From: Acidithiobacillus sp.
Lineage (GTDB): Bacteria > Pseudomonadota > Gammaproteobacteria > Acidithiobacillales > Acidithiobacillaceae
Reading direction: 5' to 3'
DNA length: 10,035 bases
Assembly (NCBI GenBank): GCA_028065135.1
Contig: JAPTWR010000081.1
Coordinates: 1-10,035 of the forward strand
The position numbers and the translations under genes were made by a program. The notes under the pieces are model-generated. The model did not search any database. It had not been told where the DNA came from and worked only from the letters and a program-made list of their open reading frames with translations. How positions within the stretch are numbered: position 1 is the first letter of the stretch; the number at the start of each line of letters is the position of its first letter. This document shows positions 8,873-10,035 of this stretch, piece by piece.

Positions 8873-10035
8873 TCAATAACGGCGCTGACCCAAGGCTCGA
8901 GCCTGCACCCAACGATCAACCTGCGCCCAACACCATTCGATGGCCCGTCGCCAGCGGGGACGCCTGCGCCATGGTTCCGGGTCGATCCTTCGAGCCCGGG
9001 CGAATTCGCGCAAGAACAGCGTCCGCAACAGCAACGAAGCGAGCGGAGCGCGCAATTCCACATTCAATTCATGATTGAACCACAAGCTCAGGAAATCAAA
9101 ATTGGCTGAGCCGATGGATGCCCAGGAGCCATCCACCAACAAATACTTGGCGTGCAGAAAGGCGCCTTGATATTCGTAAATATGCACTCCTCTGCGCATC
9201 AGTCGTTGATAATACGCCTGAATCCCGAATCGCAACAATGGGTGATCGGTGATCCGTCCGGCAAGGAGAAGCCTGACCTCCACCCCCCGTTGGGCGGCGC
9301 GGTAGATGGCATGCAAGACAACCGGGTCGGGGTTGAAATAAGGCGTGGCGATCCAGATGCTGCGATGCGCGGCCCGGATGGCCGCCAACAAACCGCGACG
9401 CATCGCGGAACTCCGCGGCGGCGCGCCCTCCAAGAAGCGTCCGTGTCCCCACCATCCCGTGTCTCGTCCGGGGTCCATCACCATGTCCAGCGAGGGCAAG
9501 GTCTCCGGGCGATGACGGAAGAAGATCCGGCGCCCCTGCCCTGCCAGCGCCCCCCGACAGGCAAAAAGCGTTTCACGGTAAGGCGCCATACCAGGCGCGC
9601 CCGTCAGCCAGTCATCGGAAATGGCAAAACCACCCACGGCAAGCCATTGACCATCCACCACAACCACCCGGCGGTGGCTGCGCCGGAGACGTTTTTCCAG
9701 ACCCCTGAACTGCAACCGGTGATACCAATGCAAATGGACACCGGCGGCGCGCAGTTCCGCCGCCCGGGCACCGGGAAAACCTCGACTGCCCAACGCATCC
9801 AAGGTGACATAAACACCTACCCCCGCCCTCGCCTTGTCACACAGGAGCCGCAAAATACGTTCGGGCCATTCACCTTCGGCAAAAATGTAGTTCTCAAAGA
9901 GGATTTCGGCACGGGCATCGAACAAACGCCATTCCAACCATTCAGCGATGGCCGGCATCTCGGTAAGCAGCATGGCCTCGGGAATGGGCTCCCAGCGCCT
10001 TCGGCGGCGGCGCATGAAGCGTTTGGGCAACAGCT
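8873..10035 (-). CDS. Phospholipase D superfamily protein, cardiolipin synthase-like; 5' end uncertain at window edge
   Basis: This looks like a ClsB-type cardiolipin synthase, which joins phospholipids through a phosphatidyl-histidine intermediate at the inner membrane. The frame is open to the right edge. ATG 10015 (380 residues) and TTG 10030 are candidate starts, but neither has a visible ribosome-binding site. Counted from ATG 10015, HKD motif 2 is intact: HAKYLLVD (288-295) with GSANFD (302-307). Motif 1 reads HRRVVVVD (114-121) with GG at 128-129, so the usual Lys is Arg116. Two PLD half-domains (about 20-165 and 200-345) match the family layout, and WIATPYFNP (221-229) is typical. There is no clear transmembrane helix. 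Both ends are Arg-rich (residues 2-7 and about 339-379), which could favour binding to acidic membranes. ratA follows after 9 bp. Family is secure; substrate is inferred. Confidence 0.88.
   Translation of the reverse strand, partial: LLPKRFMRRRRRRWEPIPEAMLLTEMPAIAEWLEWRLFDARAEILFENYIFAEGEWPERILRLLCDKARAGVGVYVTLDALGSRGFPGARAAELRAAGVHLHWYHRLQFRGLEKRLRRSHRRVVVVDGQWLAVGGFAISDDWLTGAPGMAPYRETLFACRGALAGQGRRIFFRHRPETLPSLDMVMDPGRDTGWWGHGRFLEGAPPRSSAMRRGLLAAIRAAHRSIWIATPYFNPDPVVLHAIYRAAQRGVEVRLLLAGRITDHPLLRFGIQAYYQRLMRRGVHIYEYQGAFLHAKYLLVDGSWASIGSANFDFLSLWFNHELNVELRAPLASLLLRTLFLREFARARRIDPEPWRRRPRWRRAIEWCWAQVDRWVQARALGQRRY

Noticed and set aside
8573..9109. 178-codon plus-strand frame across ratA and the PLD-family gene
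   Set aside because: It runs antisense to two genes with clear family motifs, and its product looks like a frame shadow with no domain.

Overview
This is a gene-dense stretch of a bacterial chromosome (GC roughly 60% by eye, not counted). It is almost wholly housekeeping genes. The rplU-rpmA-obgE order, a gammaproteobacterial-type Fur, BamE and RatA point to a proteobacterium. Adjacent carbonic anhydrase and SulP transporter genes would suit an autotroph. The gene styles remind me of Acidithiobacillus, but that placement is an impression and cannot be proved from the window. I see no insertion sequence, phage gene, CRISPR array, tRNA or rRNA.

Layout. Bases 1-2017 (+) carry the last ~670 codons of metE, closed by a clear intrinsic terminator. 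At 2173-4365 (+) lies a two-gene unit, a beta-class carbonic anhydrase and a SulP anion transporter, preceded by two inverted repeats and followed by a long GC-rich terminator. A ~240 bp intergenic region full of inverted repeats holds a good sigma70-type promoter. It leads into rplU-rpmA-obgE-proB (4606-7496, +), where a terminator-like hairpin separates rpmA from obgE. fur (7493-7966, -) meets proB tail to tail with overlapping stop codons. fur and bamE (8033-8380, +) diverge from a 66 bp region. bamE then converges, with a 3 bp gap, on a two-gene unit running leftward: a phospholipase D/cardiolipin-synthase-like gene (8873 to the right edge, -) and ratA (8384-8863, -).

How the genes fit together. 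MetE makes methionine without cobalamin. Carbonic anhydrase and SulP probably work together on inorganic carbon. L21, L27 and Obg serve the large ribosomal subunit, and ProB begins proline synthesis. Fur controls iron genes, BamE helps build the outer membrane, RatA is a COQ10-like lipid-binding-fold protein, and the PLD-family protein probably acts on membrane phospholipids.

I found no convincing undescribed multi-gene system. The observations most worth a second look are the hairpin that may control obgE expression, the histidine-rich insert in MetE, the inverted repeats before the carbonic anhydrase and rplU genes, and the lysine-to-arginine change in the first HKD motif of the PLD-family protein.
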